NCBI GenBank assembly: GCA_029891345.1
Contig: CM057009.1
Coordinates: 233,855,178 to 233,919,177 of the forward strand
Source of the DNA: Dryococelus australis
Lineage: Eukaryota > Arthropoda > Insecta > Phasmatodea > Phasmatidae
Reading direction: 5' to 3'
DNA length: 64,000 nucleotides
The notes beneath the pieces are model-generated. The model saw only the letters and a program-made list of their open reading frames with translations, searched no databases and was not told where the DNA came from. Within the stretch, counting starts at the first letter, position 1, and the number at the start of each line of letters is the position of its first letter. This document shows, one piece after another, positions 31,440 to 44,755 of this stretch. The translations under genes and the position numbers were made by a program.

Positions 31440-34400
31440 TCGCAAATTCATGTGATATACTTATTTATTTCATCCCCTCCCGAAGAAGCACTTACACATG
31501 TTGCCCCATTTAAGTAAGATGCTCACTACAACTGCATAAAGGCGGCAAAGTGCCCACATGGAAATTACAAGTGTTTATGCCCCAGCCAAATACAGATGGA
31601 CTGGGCTGTGTGGTGGCTCACCCCCACCCCCCCGGGTTAAAGAAAAAAATGGTTCCGGAATTACATTAATTATTGAAAAACTACATGGCTGGTACAAACG
31701 GTGAAGTGCCCGGGGAGGACACACGACGTACACCTGTTTCACATGGTAAGCAAAGCTCTACTGTCTAACATGGCGGCAGGCTGCCTGCTCCCTGGTGCCA
31801 AATACCACCATCATGTTACGTGACTAACAGTTTATTCTAATACAAATAATTAATGAAATGGAGTGTGTGTGATCGTGGCCCTGGATGAATATGTTATACA
31901 TAAAACACTATACAATAAAGCTCACTTGAATATTAAGAGGAAAATAAACTATATAAAAATGTAAACATAAACTTACCGTGTAAGGCACTCTAACCTCAAA
32001 TTGGTGCCTTACGATTTTCCTGTGCATGGCCCTGCTTGTGCCAGGATTCCTATACATTCAATTACATAACCCTTTTTTATTTGTTAGAACACAATCAGAA
32101 CACTTGGCATGAGAAATTCAACATGAAAGGAACAGTTATTATTTTTGGGCCGTTACTCGGCACGTAATCATTACGTTGCATTTTCTGTGTCCATCGTTCA
32201 CAAACCACTTAAGAACAATACTGGGTTTCTCCAATATTGGTACTGTGCATAATGTGTTCGTTTAAGAAAATATACCCCAGCCCAAATGACAAATAAATCT
32301 GAAAATATTTATAAAAATAATGCACGTGTGTAAAGTCCAATACATGGCTGCGTGGTTTGTTTATTTAAACACAAGCTGTGCATGTCAACATACTTGCACA
32401 CATAAATACACAAGAAACATTACGCTATTAAAAACCCTCAAACAAATAATAAAATACGTAATGCTGGATCGCACGTGCGATATACAGATTGGCAACACAA
32501 TGACACATGTTCTGTAGATGTAGCACTAGTGCACATGGTGTGGCATGTTCTAGACCACATGTCACATGAAAACAAACACTGCTATTTACTCTGAAAACAG
32601 CAGGGGAAAAATACGTGACACATTTAGCACTTTAAAACACTGAAAAGAACAATAAATAAATAGAACACAGTAGAGCCATGCAAGAAACATAAACATATAA
32701 CCCTAAGTATATTTACTATAGCACATTTTATTTCTATTAATAAAATTATGTCATCCATTTTTGGATACAGCCAAATAAGTTCAAATTAAGCCAAATATTT
32801 ATAAAAAATTACACAAAAGTCAATAAGGGTTTAACGTCATATAAATTACCCCCCACTCAATAGTATTATGGCCATGCGGGGTGAATTACAGTGCATATTA
32901 TTACAACCCAAATTATCATTTGGAAACTTCCGTGACTGTTGTTGTGGAGAAAGGCATTTCTCATCCTGTGTTGCTACAACCTGGTGGTAGCATCCTGGCT
33001 CGAGAGACCACCCTCTCTCACTCTCCTCTAACTTCTTAGTCTCGCCCCAGTGGTTCCTGACCGTCCGAGCATCTCATAAACCTGTTTTACTATCTTTTGC
33101 ATGTTAATTTTAAAACTGAATTTTCTCAAACTATAGGCGGTAATAGTATAAAATTATAAAGAATGAAATTGTATTATATACATGTCACTTATCCTAATTT
33201 AAAATTTATTTATCATTCGGTATCTTCTTAGTATAGCAAATAAGAGTTTCATGTGGATGCATGTGAACTTAAATTATGGCGTGCATAAAAACTACACTGT
33301 GTAATATTTTACTCTGACTTTGCCTATGTACGAGCACAAAACAGTATTCTGCCCCATATTGCCCACCAATACGTGTAATATATATATATAATGCCTTTCG
33401 CACACTATGGCTTCAAAATTTTACGTGTCAAGCTCCCAAATGCCTATGACGTGATACTTATACTGTACACTGTAGAAGGATATATACCTGTACTGCCATG
33501 TTAGTGTCTAAGTTTATTTTCTAGGGCGGGAGGAGTTTTGTCTAGTATAGATGGCGGAGGTGGTTTTCTGCCACTTGGTGGGGTCTTCATTTGGTCAATC
33601 TCCTCTATATTTTAACCTCTAGTTTCATACATCTGTAGTGAGTGTATGGTGTACTGTCCATGCACTCTGTTGTTAAAGCTGACTTAAGATAAAGAGTTCT
33701 AAAAATTTTCCGAAGCACACACGCATGTGGAGAATTTTTGCTTACAATAGGAACAGGTTGTCCCGCATGTAATTAGGAGCAGAGAACATGCATTAAATAT
33801 AAAGAAGCAGGAAGTCTTGCTAGTGGGAGCGGGCGACGTGACGTCGTACAAAGTGGCTGGCAAGGTCGTCTATGTGTGTGAAATGCTGACTTGCGCTGTT
33901 GCATACTGACCTATCTCGATGTAGCTTACAGCACTCTGGACTTTGCCGCAGGGAAGCTAACAGCTGCTATACGCTCGTGCTGGTTTGCTGTTATCTACAC
34001 ATATATAATAAATTTAGTGGCCAACAAAACACAATATAATAAGGAATCAATAACATGAAAACACAAAGAAATACAATACCAAAACAGGAAGACGTCAGTC
34101 GGTAACAATTTATTATGCCTACACACATCGTGGCTTGTTGAAGGTGCGACCAACTGTCTGCTAGCTGCATACAGGAACTTACCCGAAGCACAATTAAAAT
34201 TTATTTGTGAAGTGAAGCTACTCGCTTAATCTCGAGGTGGATTGTGAGGCTCTCCATCAGTGTAGGAATATTTCCTCTCCCCAGCTCTACTTATGCTCTT
34301 TCCTGTCACCTCTGAGCCAATTGGTTGCTGCTAGTCAGTTTAATGTCAACTCGATAGAATAGGGAGGCCTACTGGGAGTCGGTTACTACAGATGGCTATT

Positions 34401-37344
34401 CAATAAGACAGGGCTTTCTACAAAACACAGTCATTACAATATCTCAGTTATGACAGAACAATGCATTAATATAGTATGACAATATACCAATGAATGCAGT
34501 TACGTTACTTTACTTTGGTACAACGAGTCAATTACAAGAATAGCAAGGAATACTGTTATACAAAATACCCTAACCTTGCCATGTATTAATTTAGTTTTAT
34601 AATGGGGCCTCGAGTCAGGGATGACACCCTACTGCCTAGCTGGAGTTATGCTCACCAATTATCAGAAGGGTTGATTGCTGTTCGGCCTAGAGTTCCTCTA
34701 GACCCTTAACTCTCATAGCCTTCTGCTTCGTGCCACTGGCACTGATGTCGACACAGTTCAAGTACTCGCTGCCATCTGGGAAGGGGGTGGGGGTACAGCA
34801 TTCTGGTCTTTTATAGCCAGGCGACAATGGGTCTGCCAGGCCTTTTGAATAAACAGGGGACTCGCAAAGAAATCTATAGTCTGTCCAACCTTAACTTTTC
34901 ATGTGCAGTCCCCTGGAGCCCGCCACAAACTGTACACAGCTGTTTGTGTAAAAAAAATGAGGGCCATGTAAAGTACAGGTGTGTGTAAAAAAGAAATTTA
35001 TTGCTAGTTAAACACCTAAAATAACTCAAATAATCATAATAAAACGACTACAATTTATAAACATATGACGATATTACTCATTAACTGTTAATGTAAATGT
35101 TTCATTTCTACAGAGAACTATTATAATTCAGTAAGTTCTTTCTTCTTAACCCGATAACTTCACCAATATTTCGTCAATATTTACTGCTATATCGAATTTT
35201 AAAAAAAACTTTAAAGATCATAAGTCAGTTTAGTCCTTTGGTTTAACATATGGGATAGTAACGGAATGGAAGTGAATTCTAGTCCTCATGCTGGCAAAGC
35301 ATGAATTTTTTTTAAATTATATTTTGAAACATATGTTTTTTCCTATTCCCTATTAATTCATCACTATTGTTTACTAGAAAAATAATTTTAATGTCCACGT
35401 CATAATAATGTAAGTTGTAATACAAACCTATCATTTGTAATATTACAAGTGTATTGTATGGTTTGCAGATTTTACAAGAAAACTTTTAGTAGTTCTAGAA
35501 AGGATTTTCTTGCCAACTAGGTTTCCTAACATTTTTCTTGTAAAAGTACAAAAATATTTTACAATATATAATAGGTACCTCACTAAAATATATCAATCAA
35601 CAATACTGAGAGTCACAACCCCATATTAAAAAATTCACTGCAAAAACTGAAGTACATGACAACCAAGAGTACTCTGGAAAATGCCACTCTGAGGAAAGCC
35701 TTGGGTGGAAATAATCATACATCTGGAGAGAATTCAAAGGGCTTCGAATATGTTTGTAATGGGCCCAGAAATAATGAAGTGAATCTATTTACACTTAGAA
35801 GAAAGCTGACTTTCTAGTTAGACAGAATAGATGCCTACTAGCTCTCCAAATACTCCGAAATAATGCAAAAAGGAGAAAAACAAACTGTGCACTAGTATAA
35901 TCTCAAAGATGAGCACTATACAGACCATATTCAGAGACATGGGGTCGATTAAATATAAGTATAGTCCGTTACCCACTGGAAGAAACTTTCTCGGAGTCCT
36001 GCTAAATATCTACTTGCAGGCCCATTTCGTATCCTTCTGCCAAAAGGTAAACAAACATTGCCATGTGACTGCCATGTAGCATCTGCCAAAATCGATGTTT
36101 ACATTCCAGTGTGCGTGTACATGTGTTTGTATACTTTCATTACACCTAAACCTAGATATTGAAATGTGATTTCTACTTTTATACCTGTCAAATGTGTTGT
36201 TTACTGTTTAAAACTTTTCAAAGAATTCTGTCATATTCCAAAAACCATTCCGTACGAATATTCACAGTTTAGGCCTCTGACATAATTTATGACAGCTTCA
36301 TGACATTTAAAAAATGCCTATTTGACATATTTGTTTTCACGGCATAGCACATTACATGTAATGCACGTTAATATTTTGTCACGACAGTGTTTAACACTGT
36401 TGCAACTCCGAAGTAAAGAACTGTAGTATTTATCCTTTTGTTATTGATAGGTGTTGAGTTATTGCTTTAAAAGGATGGCCTCAGTTGGAATAAATATTAA
36501 AATGAAGGAACAACTAGTCAAACGAAAAAGGCAGATTAAATTCAAGCACACAACTTATTATGCTAATTTTTTGTCATACAAACTTAAGAGGTAGCAGTGA
36601 ACATGCAAACAAATAACCATACTATAACTTTTATTCCACTCATTTTTCTACATATTGCTACATACTGTTTATTAGGTTCATTGAAATTTATCGGGCTGGG
36701 CTTAGTATTTTGTTGGGACTGTATCAAGTCACATAACACGACTGTGTTTCAAACACCTAGGGCAAATGTACAAGGTTGTAATAAATAAACAGACATGGAT
36801 GTAAATAATTAACTTCGTCATAAAAACAGTAACAGTTAAAATGTGTAAATAATGCACATTAAGTATATTTGAAATCACACACGCAGGGCTAGTGTAATGA
36901 TCCTGACACAGCCACGCCACATCCTTTCACACGTAGTGGTTAACGAAACACACATAACAGTATATTTATTACTGCCATGTAAATACAGATTTATCACAAC
37001 ATTGTAACTTGCCTAGGTAGGTTTAAAAACCAAAATGTCGTCTACAAACATGACATGGTAATTTGAAGTACTCTTCGAAGTATAATTTACACATCGTTTG
37101 TCAAAAAGCAACACGCCATGCCATGGCTTTCCATGTCTGCCAACCTAAGATGGTAGGCCTAACTCTCCTGCCATCATATCTTAATATATTAAAATAAGTA
37201 GTCAAACATTAAAATCGCTTTTCAGTTGTAAATACAATTTCAAAAATCATTATTTTGATGTAATAAGTATGAAATGAGCTACAATTGAAAACATGCATAA
37301 TTTCAGCTTACTAGCGAAGTGAAACTTCCTAAGAGTGAGAAAGA

Positions 37345-37345
<1 letters not shown>
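31440..37345. other. AT-rich stretch without recognised genes
   Basis: About 5.9 kb of AT-rich sequence with frames no longer than about 66 codons. A GC-richer block at 34200-34930 contains a TTTTATAGCC TATA-like sequence and could be an old LTR-like promoter region, but no second copy was found. I see nothing else that can be named. Confidence 0.6.

Positions 37346-37346
<1 letters not shown>

Positions 37347-37421
<75 letters not shown>
37347..37421. repeat. (GA)n microsatellite
   Basis: About 75 bases of nearly perfect GA repeat with one GG interruption. The Arg/Glu and Ser/Leu repeat frames over it are simple-repeat translations. Confidence 0.98.
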
Positions 37422-37422
<1 letters not shown>

Positions 37423-37424
37423 CG

Positions 37425-39640
37425 ACAAGCCTCGTCCAGCCGACATTTGTTTCCTTGCTCGATAAAACAAATACCATGCCACTATGGATTACACACAATA
37501 TTATGCGCTGTTATTTTTAACTCTTAAATTAAATATGTTCCCATCGGTGCTATAGAAACATTTAAATACGCACCGCTTAATTTACAAATAGCATACTATA
37601 AAATTAGGTTAAAATATTATTTTAACTGTGAACTATTTCTTGCCGGCCATTGCCAACACGTCGCTGCTCTCGCTGTTGTTAATTAATATTTAACAAGAAA
37701 TAAATGTTACAAATTATAGAATCTATTAAGGTAAAGATCCATTTATTCAATAATACAGTACTCTAAAGTTAACCACAGAGTTATATATTTGTGGAATACA
37801 GGCTACTAAAAAAACAGGTTGAAATAATATGCTTAGAGTGATTTTCCAAAGGTTGATTTTCATACGTCTCTTCCAGTCGGGAATGGTATGTACCTAACAT
37901 TTGCACTGGCGCAATGCAAGGCAAATAAAACACTGTTGCACTTGCACCTATAACAACTGGTTCAATTAAATACACCAAATGCAAGTGGGTAGGGCTCTTA
38001 TGGCCACAGATTTCCACTCCCCTACCCGAACAATAGTGGCTAATGGAATAATTTTTTACAAGGTTTTCACAACCCCACAGATACATAAGTTGCAACGGAA
38101 TTTACATGCACAACACTGTGTTTTTAAGATGCTATGAATAATGTTTTTTTTTCGCACTTAAAAGTTATTGATATTTTGTAGTAGTTATAACCTAAATTAC
38201 AACTGGCAGATGTTATGTTTGTACAGCGACGTTTGGATGGTGAGAGCTGCTTATTTCACTAATTGATGAAGTGCGACGATTGGTGATTAATACATGGGGA
38301 ACTACATATTTTTGAGCAGACAAGAAATTAAAATTTTTGCGATGCAACATAATATCAGATATGCTTGAGGTTGTGCATTTGATGTTATTTACATCAAAGA
38401 AGAGACATGATATTGTATATTGTAAGTGTTAATACGATTTGTGACGGTGTTCGAAGTGTAACAGACCTAATATTGTGTTAATTTCTTTTGTTTAGAAAAC
38501 ATGCTGTTCTTCATTACTTTTTTTCTCTGTTCATTACGAATTTCCATATGGCTGATATTTTCTCCGCAAATGCAATCAGTTCAGTGCTCAAGTTGAATAT
38601 TTAGGTTTATGTAGGTAGACCTAAGTTGTGTTTGTCGTTTATGTTACATTCACAGACTTCTAACGATATTTGTGTTGCATGTCTTGCCATAAGCATTTTG
38701 ATCACCAATCATCACTGCACCCTTTCACTGTTCATGAAACAAAACTCATTTGTGTTCCATAACAAATGCCCTTCCAAAATACGAAGCAAAAAAATGAAGC
38801 ACTTCAATAAAAAAAATAATAATTTTAGGACTGTTTTGTTGGAAATAAAATTGTTTTAACTAATGTGAAAAGTTAAGCCAGAATCACCCTCAGAAAACAT
38901 CCTTTCTCCATTCTACCCACTTCCATTTGTTGTTAAAATCACTCTAATTTAGTAATTGACACAACTTGCCACCAACAACAATTAACGTAAACGTATTTTT
39001 TGACAATTACATAATGATAGCCATGTTCCTTGTTAGCTACGTGTGTCGACTGCCCATGCGAAGTGAGAGCGATTGCACATGCACCAAGATATTTGCCTGG
39101 GTGCAGATTTCTCTGCTCTTTGCATCGGTACACAACTTTTTGCACCTCTGTTTTTTTAATATTTAATTCCATTTTGGTGCAACACAAGTGCAAATTTTGC
39201 ATTGCACCCATAGAAAACCTTATTTAATTGGCCCCCAGGAGCCTGATTTGTCTGCTTATGAGTACAAAGAAGCAAATAAAGTGTTTGTATAAAAACTGCC
39301 TTCAAACTTAGGGCAACAAGAAGAATTATGTGTAAGGAAGTCGTCTGCAAACGTATCTGAAATTAAAACCTGGATGGTAAGTACATCAAACAAAATTTCC
39401 CTCGCACTTCGCCACTCTACTTATTAATGCCAATGTGTCAGTTTAACAGCTAAATACAAGAATAAAACAGCAGCTGAGAACCCATTTGCTCGGAATTTCA
39501 CATGCAACTGAAGTGTAATGATACAATCAGTCATTCATGTGTTTGAACGTGCTCAGACTAACCATTTCTGCGATAAGAGCACGTTTAGTGCGAGCGCTGT
39601 GTCATGCCTACAGACAGGCAACCCATTGAGCACCCACTTA
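37425..39640. other. AT-rich stretch without recognised genes
   Basis: About 2.2 kb with frames up to 104 codons (37781-38095 minus) that have no recognised domain and look like chance. Nothing supported. Confidence 0.55.
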
Positions 39641-39649
39641 GTGGCAATG

Positions 39650-40865
39650 CACACAAACTATAGCACTATACATCCTTGATGATATGGAACACACCCGACA
39701 ATGGATTGCTTTGTAGGGGCAGAGGTACACATTGGAGTAGTGCCCCCGCTAATTGTGCATTCACAACTGTCGAATAGTGTGAAGGTGCAGGGAGCAGCAT
39801 GGGATATATCATACAGGAATACTGCGACATGTGCCGCACACTTGGCGAGTGTCGTGGTAATGTGAATGCCACAGCATAGTTGTACAGAGAGAGGTATCAT
39901 GGTCGTCGTCACCTGACAGCCAATATCATCAGAAGGATGGGTCAACGGGCACGATAATCGGGGCAAATTATGCCCGAGCAGGGTGTAATTCGCGAAGTCA
40001 ACCATATCGACGCATGCCACAGATCGAAGAAAGAGTTCTTCAGATGTTCGCAAGTAATCCCACCCTGAGCTTGTTGTTGAGCGGCACCTGGATGTGAGCC
40101 ATTCCCTCATACTGACCATCTTACACGATGATGGGCTCTACCTCTATCACTACAGTACCATGTTTCATTTAATGGAAGGAGTTCGGCCTCACCGCCTCGA
40201 GTACTGTAAAGGGTTGCTGACATCACTGCAACATGACCCAGACTTTGTGGGTCACATTCTTTGGATGGACGAATCACAGTTTACCCGCGAAGGCGTATTT
40301 AATTGGCACAACAACCATCATTGGCATCAAGGTAATCCACATGTAACACGTTTCAGAGGACTTCAGGCATGATGGAGCATAAACATGTGGTGCGGTATTT
40401 TGGACACTTGGTTAGTGGGACCGTATCTGTTGCCAGACTCACTCACTGGATGGATGTATATGGTGTTTCTCTGCGAGATTATACCAGAGTTGTTTGAGGA
40501 CATTCCATTGTCTCTCCAAAGAGTTATGTGGTACCAACATGACGAGGCATCACATCATTACATCGGAGCAGCTCGCCGGGAACTTGATCACATCTCTCCG
40601 CAGTGATTGGTCGGTAGAGGAGGGCCAGTGTCCTGGCCACTGAGGTCACTGGACCTCAATCCCATGGAAATTTTTGTGGGGATTCCTCAAGGAACTAGTG
40701 TACCATGAACCTATGGGCAGCATCGAGGAATGTATTGCTCGACTGCATGCTGCTGTGGTACATGTAACCAATGATCACTTGCATGCGGTACAGGCGGCCA
40801 TTCCACGATGTGTGCATGCCTGCATTGAGATGGAGGGCGGTCAGTTTGAACATCTATTGCTATGA
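39650..40865 (+). mobile_element. IS630/Tc1/mariner-superfamily transposase relic
   Basis: The plus-strand DDE transposase relic is visible as three pieces in order. The first has DPDFVGHILWMDESQFTREG (first catalytic Asp) and NPHVTRF. The second has MWCGILDTWLVGPYLLPDSL, then VMWYQHDEASHHY (second catalytic Asp). The third has the VGRGGPVSWP / DLNPME segment at the third acidic position, then FLWGFLKELVYHEP to the end. At about 40660-40675 the reading moves by one base between LDLNPME and FLWGF. There are also in-frame stops, for example TGA at 40371-40373 and TGA at 40604-40606. The N-terminal helix-turn-helix part upstream of 40094 is badly decayed. No terminal inverted repeats were found. 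It is inactive. The enzyme class excises and inserts at TA sites. Confidence 0.85.
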
Positions 40866-41334
40866 AACCATTTAAGTAAATATTATGCATGTATTGCACT
40901 TTCAAAAACATTTTCCTATGAAATGCATGCAAAATTATAGATTGTATAAATAAACCGAGTGATATAGCTTTGCACTATGTGATTGTATTAAAAGTGTCAT
41001 ACCATGTTTTAGCAATAATGCAATATATTTTACTACACTGTTAAATACATTATCCTTCGGAGTATGGAAAAGGGCTGGTAAATATGAATCCAGAGGTGTC
41101 CACAAATGTTCCAATAAAATGTACGGACACATTAATTTACAAAAATGAATTTTCCATAAAGTGTACACAGATTTCCATGAACTAATGGAACCACTCAGTT
41201 AATTACCTAGTTAGTTTTCTGTACGTCTTGTGTAAAAAAAGACAGTGATCCAATTGGTTTATTTACATTATTTGTGTGCTCCACTGTGTATAAAGATGAT
41301 ATGTAAACAAGTTAAAATATCAATATCTAAGCTT

Positions 41335-41572
41335 CTGGTTTGAGCCACATCGTGGAATTCTTCACCAACATTTCGGCAGTCGTTTCAGCTGCCATCATCA
41401 GGGAACAATACCTCAGGCTGCCTTCATCTTGATTGGCTGAGGTGGTTGGCCAATCCTTGAGAGGGTGTAGTCTCTACCCTGAATGGCTGGACCCTCTGGC
41501 CAATTTCAGTCTCTCATCCTCCTGGTTGGCTGAGGTGTTTATACCTGTTAGAGGCAGGTGCTGTTTTCTTAT
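41335..41572. repeat. Dispersed-repeat-like block next to piggyBac relic
   Basis: A GC-richer block with TTTCGGCAGTCGTTTCAGCT followed by GCCATCATCAGGG, a motif style common at the ends of arthropod interspersed repeats. It also holds three imperfect copies of a GGTTGGC/TGATTGGCTGAGGTG unit (41430-41540). It joins directly to the piggyBac-like coding sequence, which lacks its N-terminus here. Confidence 0.4.
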
Positions 41573-42494
41573 GCACATTCCTAATAAACCAGCTAAGTAT
41601 GGTATAAATATGATGTACCTTATTGATGCGCACAACTCCTACTTCATGAATTCCTACATAGTGGGAAAGAATAGTGATTGAATGACCTTGTTCGATGAAG
41701 AAAGGAAGTTGACAAAACCAACACAGTCTGTTCTGCACCTCACTGTACTAATATCGGGCAGTAACCGCAATATTAAAACAGACAATTGGTTCTCTTCTGT
41801 AGAGTTGGTCAGTGAACTGGGAAGGAGACAATTCACCTACACTGGGACATTGAAGAACAAAAAAGAAGTTTCTAAACAATTTTGACTTACCAAAACTATA
41901 GCCGTTGGTTCTTCGATGTATGGCTTCACAAATTATATGACTTTGTTGTCCCATGTACCAACAAAATCTAAAGGCGTACTTTAGGTATCATAAATGCACC
42001 GTTCACAGTATACAGATGTAATTAGCAATAAACCAGGAATAATATCTTTCTATAATGCCACCAAATCTGGTGTGGACACAATAGATTAGAGATATGTGCC
42101 AATTATGTGCCAAATCTGTGAACCAGGGGATGGTCCTGAGCAATATTCTGTTACATTATTTCAATAATCTGTGTAAACACAGATATAATACATGCAGCCA
42201 TACATGGAACGATGACACTGGTCAGATGTGATTTCATGAAGCTACTAGCAAACAGTCAAATAATAAAAAAAAAGATTGCAAATTCCAAATTTGCCATCAG
42301 AAATAAGGTAAATAATAACAGATACATTTCCGGGCTATGGACAGGATGGTGGAAGAAAAACAGAGAAAATTGACGGATTGGACAAATGTAAAGATTGCCA
42401 TTATTGTCCATATGAAAAGCACAAAATTACGAATTACAAGTGCATCGAACATGAAACACCGAATTGTTTGGAGTGTTCTAAATACTGTGCATGA
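41573..42494 (+). mobile_element. piggyBac-like transposase relic, 5'-truncated
   Basis: The plus strand shows piggyBac transposase landmarks in order: IPNKPAKYGINMMYLIDAHN, TQSVLHLTVLISGSNRN with IKTDNWFSSVELVSEL, QFTYTGTLKNKKEVSKQF, SSMYGFTNYMTLLSHVPTK, then IISFYNATKSGVDTID. A C-terminal Cys-rich domain follows (CKDCHYCPYEKHK, then CLECSKYCA and a stop near 42492). The N-terminal part is absent; the coding sequence starts abruptly at 41573 beside another repeat. In-frame stops occur (for example TGA at 41680-41682 and 41884-41886) and the frame changes before the C-terminal domain, so it is inactive. In active relatives the enzyme cuts and pastes at TTAA. No terminal repeats seen. Confidence 0.82.
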
Positions 42495-42499
42495 GTGTG

Positions 42500-43600
42500 T
42501 AATTAAAATAGTGAAAATTTCTGTTCTCAGTAGTATTTGTATATCAGTATTCGCAGTGTGCAAAATGACAGCAATGTGAACAGAATGTTTAAAACTATAA
42601 ATAATTTTTTTTTTGTAAATTGTTTCTGTGTAGCGTGAAGATTGATGTCTTACTCTAAATGCCTGTTCCCAGTGGTAATAGTATGCGGGTTTTCGCAACG
42701 TGCAGAATGAAAGACATACTTATGGCAAAGTGAACAGACTATTTAAAACTTAAATGACAATTTTTAATTATATAAACCTTAATTGTTTTTGCCTAACTGG
42801 AGCATTTATGTAATAGTGTTAGCATAAATGATAAATAATTTACAATATTTTTATTTAGATCGTGCATTAAACATCTGAATGTAGCCTGGCCGACTAATGT
42901 TACCAATATCGTCACTGAAAGATGTTACCAATCAAAGGGTTAAGTGATGCTAAATGTTACAGACACCTGATGCTACTTTGTGATGTTTGAACGAATAGGT
43001 CTAAGTGGCATGGATAACTTAACCACCACAAAAAACTATAATAATTATGGTTATAGTGGCGAAGAGAGCATCGTTCAGACTCGACATTGTTCGTTCCCGA
43101 AACCCGAAGCTATAGGGAATACAGAGAATTTCCGTATTTTGTATTTATGGGCTCTGTTAGGTTTTACTTAACTACGGATTGCATTTCTGTGTATTTACTG
43201 TAGGTTTCGGTAACATTTTCCATTATACGGGCAATGTTAACAGTGTAGACATACAGTTTTTGTTAATTATGACATGCCGATTATTCCTCTGCATAGCTAC
43301 GTTTCGTATTTCACACAGTTACATAATTACATACGTAATAAGGGTGGCAAACACCAGTTTTCCAACGACAGAGTTGGATAACAGTATCTATTTGTTCACC
43401 ACGAATGGAATCCAAAAGCTGAATGTTACATGTCAAATAGTTTTTGCTTTATTGTCACCTAACATATTCCTCAGCTTCGCTTTCATGGGGAATTTGCACC
43501 CTTACTCTTCCTGATAAAAGGGTGGTTTATATGCCCATTCTTCTTGTTTTTGGCCTCACTACCAGTGGCCACGAGCTGAATCGCCATTTACAATCCACCC
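42500..43600. other. AT-rich stretch without recognised genes
   Basis: About 1.1 kb between the piggyBac relic and the Polinton-like element. A 111-codon frame at 43179-43514 has hydrophobic stretches but no recognised family and AT-driven composition. I do not call it a gene. Confidence 0.55.

Positions 43601-43640
<40 letters not shown>
43601..43640. repeat. (TG)n(TA)n microsatellite
   Basis: About 19 bases of TG repeat followed by about 21 bases of TA repeat, shortly outside the left end of the Polinton-like element. Confidence 0.97.
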
Positions 43641-43744
43641 AGTAGTATGGAATAGCAGTTTGACGCACAAGGGATTGGGGATTAGGAGCACAGGAGCCAG
43701 CCGCTGCTACCTTGTTACATAACCATCTACCATACTGGATGTCA

Positions 43745-44755
43745 TTGACCTTGAACTCTGACCTTGACCTTTGACTCATGACCTTGACCCCACATGGTGA
43801 CACCTGATCCCAAAACAAAAAAAAATAGTGAAAAAATTCTAAAAAAATTATAACAAAAAATTAATAAAAAATAAAAATTAAACAATTGTTTTCAAAATTT
43901 ATAAAAATTCATTATTAAAAAATTAATTAAAAGTTTGTTTAAAAAATAAAATTAATTGTTTTAAAATTAATTTTTATGAAACCTTATTTAAAATTTTCTC
44001 AAATATAGTCTTTAACCCTACAGCCATATTTGCCCTTTTCCCCACGAATTTTCCCTTTTTTCCCTCGAAATTTCCCTTAAAAATTTTTTTATTAAAAGAT
44101 TGTTGAAAAAGTTTTGTTTACTAAAAAGTCTTTAACCCCGGTGGCCATTTTCCCCATTTTCGTTTCCGGAGGTCTCCCCATGTACCACCAATAATGCACC
44201 CCTGTTCGAATCCCACAGATGACTGACTCCCTCGCCTCCACTCCCCTCAATTATAATCATTCCGCCATCTTGATTTTTTTCATTTGTCATTTGTTTACAT
44301 GCTGCTGGAGGCAACCATATTTGTTTCGTACATCATTTGTTTGTATATGTTACTGGCGGCAGCCACATTTATTCCGTACATCATTTGTTTATATGTTACT
44401 GGTGGCTGCCATGTTGGTAGACAGCCATCTTGCTAGGTGCAGTCCTCCATGTTTTTTATTGTCATTTGTTCTATAGGTTGTGCCTCGCCTTTGTGCGACA
44501 ACCCGATTTTGGCACCTAATATAGGCCTATTGAGAATGGTGACATTGATCTTCCTGCAAAGTACCTAAATTTATTAGTTATTTTATTCTTATTTATAAAG
44601 CAGGACAGGTTTTTTGGAAATAAAACTCAGCATATATATTTTTACATAAAATTTATTGTACGCATAATAATATATGCAGGTCTATTAATCTTCCTCGACG
44701 TTCACTGCTCGATGTCCGCTTCGGCGACCCAGGAATTGTAGCGGGCAGGGAAACT
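43745..44755 (+). repeat. Polinton left terminal inverted repeat
   Basis: Matches the reverse complement of 52546-53543 along its length, roughly 75-80 percent by eye. In order it has a tip rich in TGACCTTGACC-type units (43745-43790), a very AT-rich part, a block with CCCTCGAAATTTCCC and GGTGGCCATTTTCCCC, and a block of imperfect tandem units around CATTTGTTTATATGTTACTGG (44280-44420). Last is an inner part that overlaps the 3' end of the integrase gene. Short-unit tips are typical of Polintons. Confidence 0.9.

Noticed and set aside
37250-37520. Arg/Glu-rich and Ser/Leu-rich frames resembling RE-repeat proteins
   Set aside because: They are translations of the (GA)n microsatellite.
39658-40119. 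153-codon minus-strand frame
   Set aside because: It lies antisense over the N-terminal part of the Tc1/mariner relic and has no domain of its own.
43179-43514. 111-codon plus-strand hydrophobic frame as a possible membrane protein
   Set aside because: Composition follows the AT-rich sequence, there is no recognised family, and it is bounded by decayed repeats.
44203-44216. A tRNA/SINE B-box-like word GTTCGAATCCC in the left Polinton repeat
   Set aside because: No A box or cloverleaf around it, and the inverted copy on the right does not conserve it.
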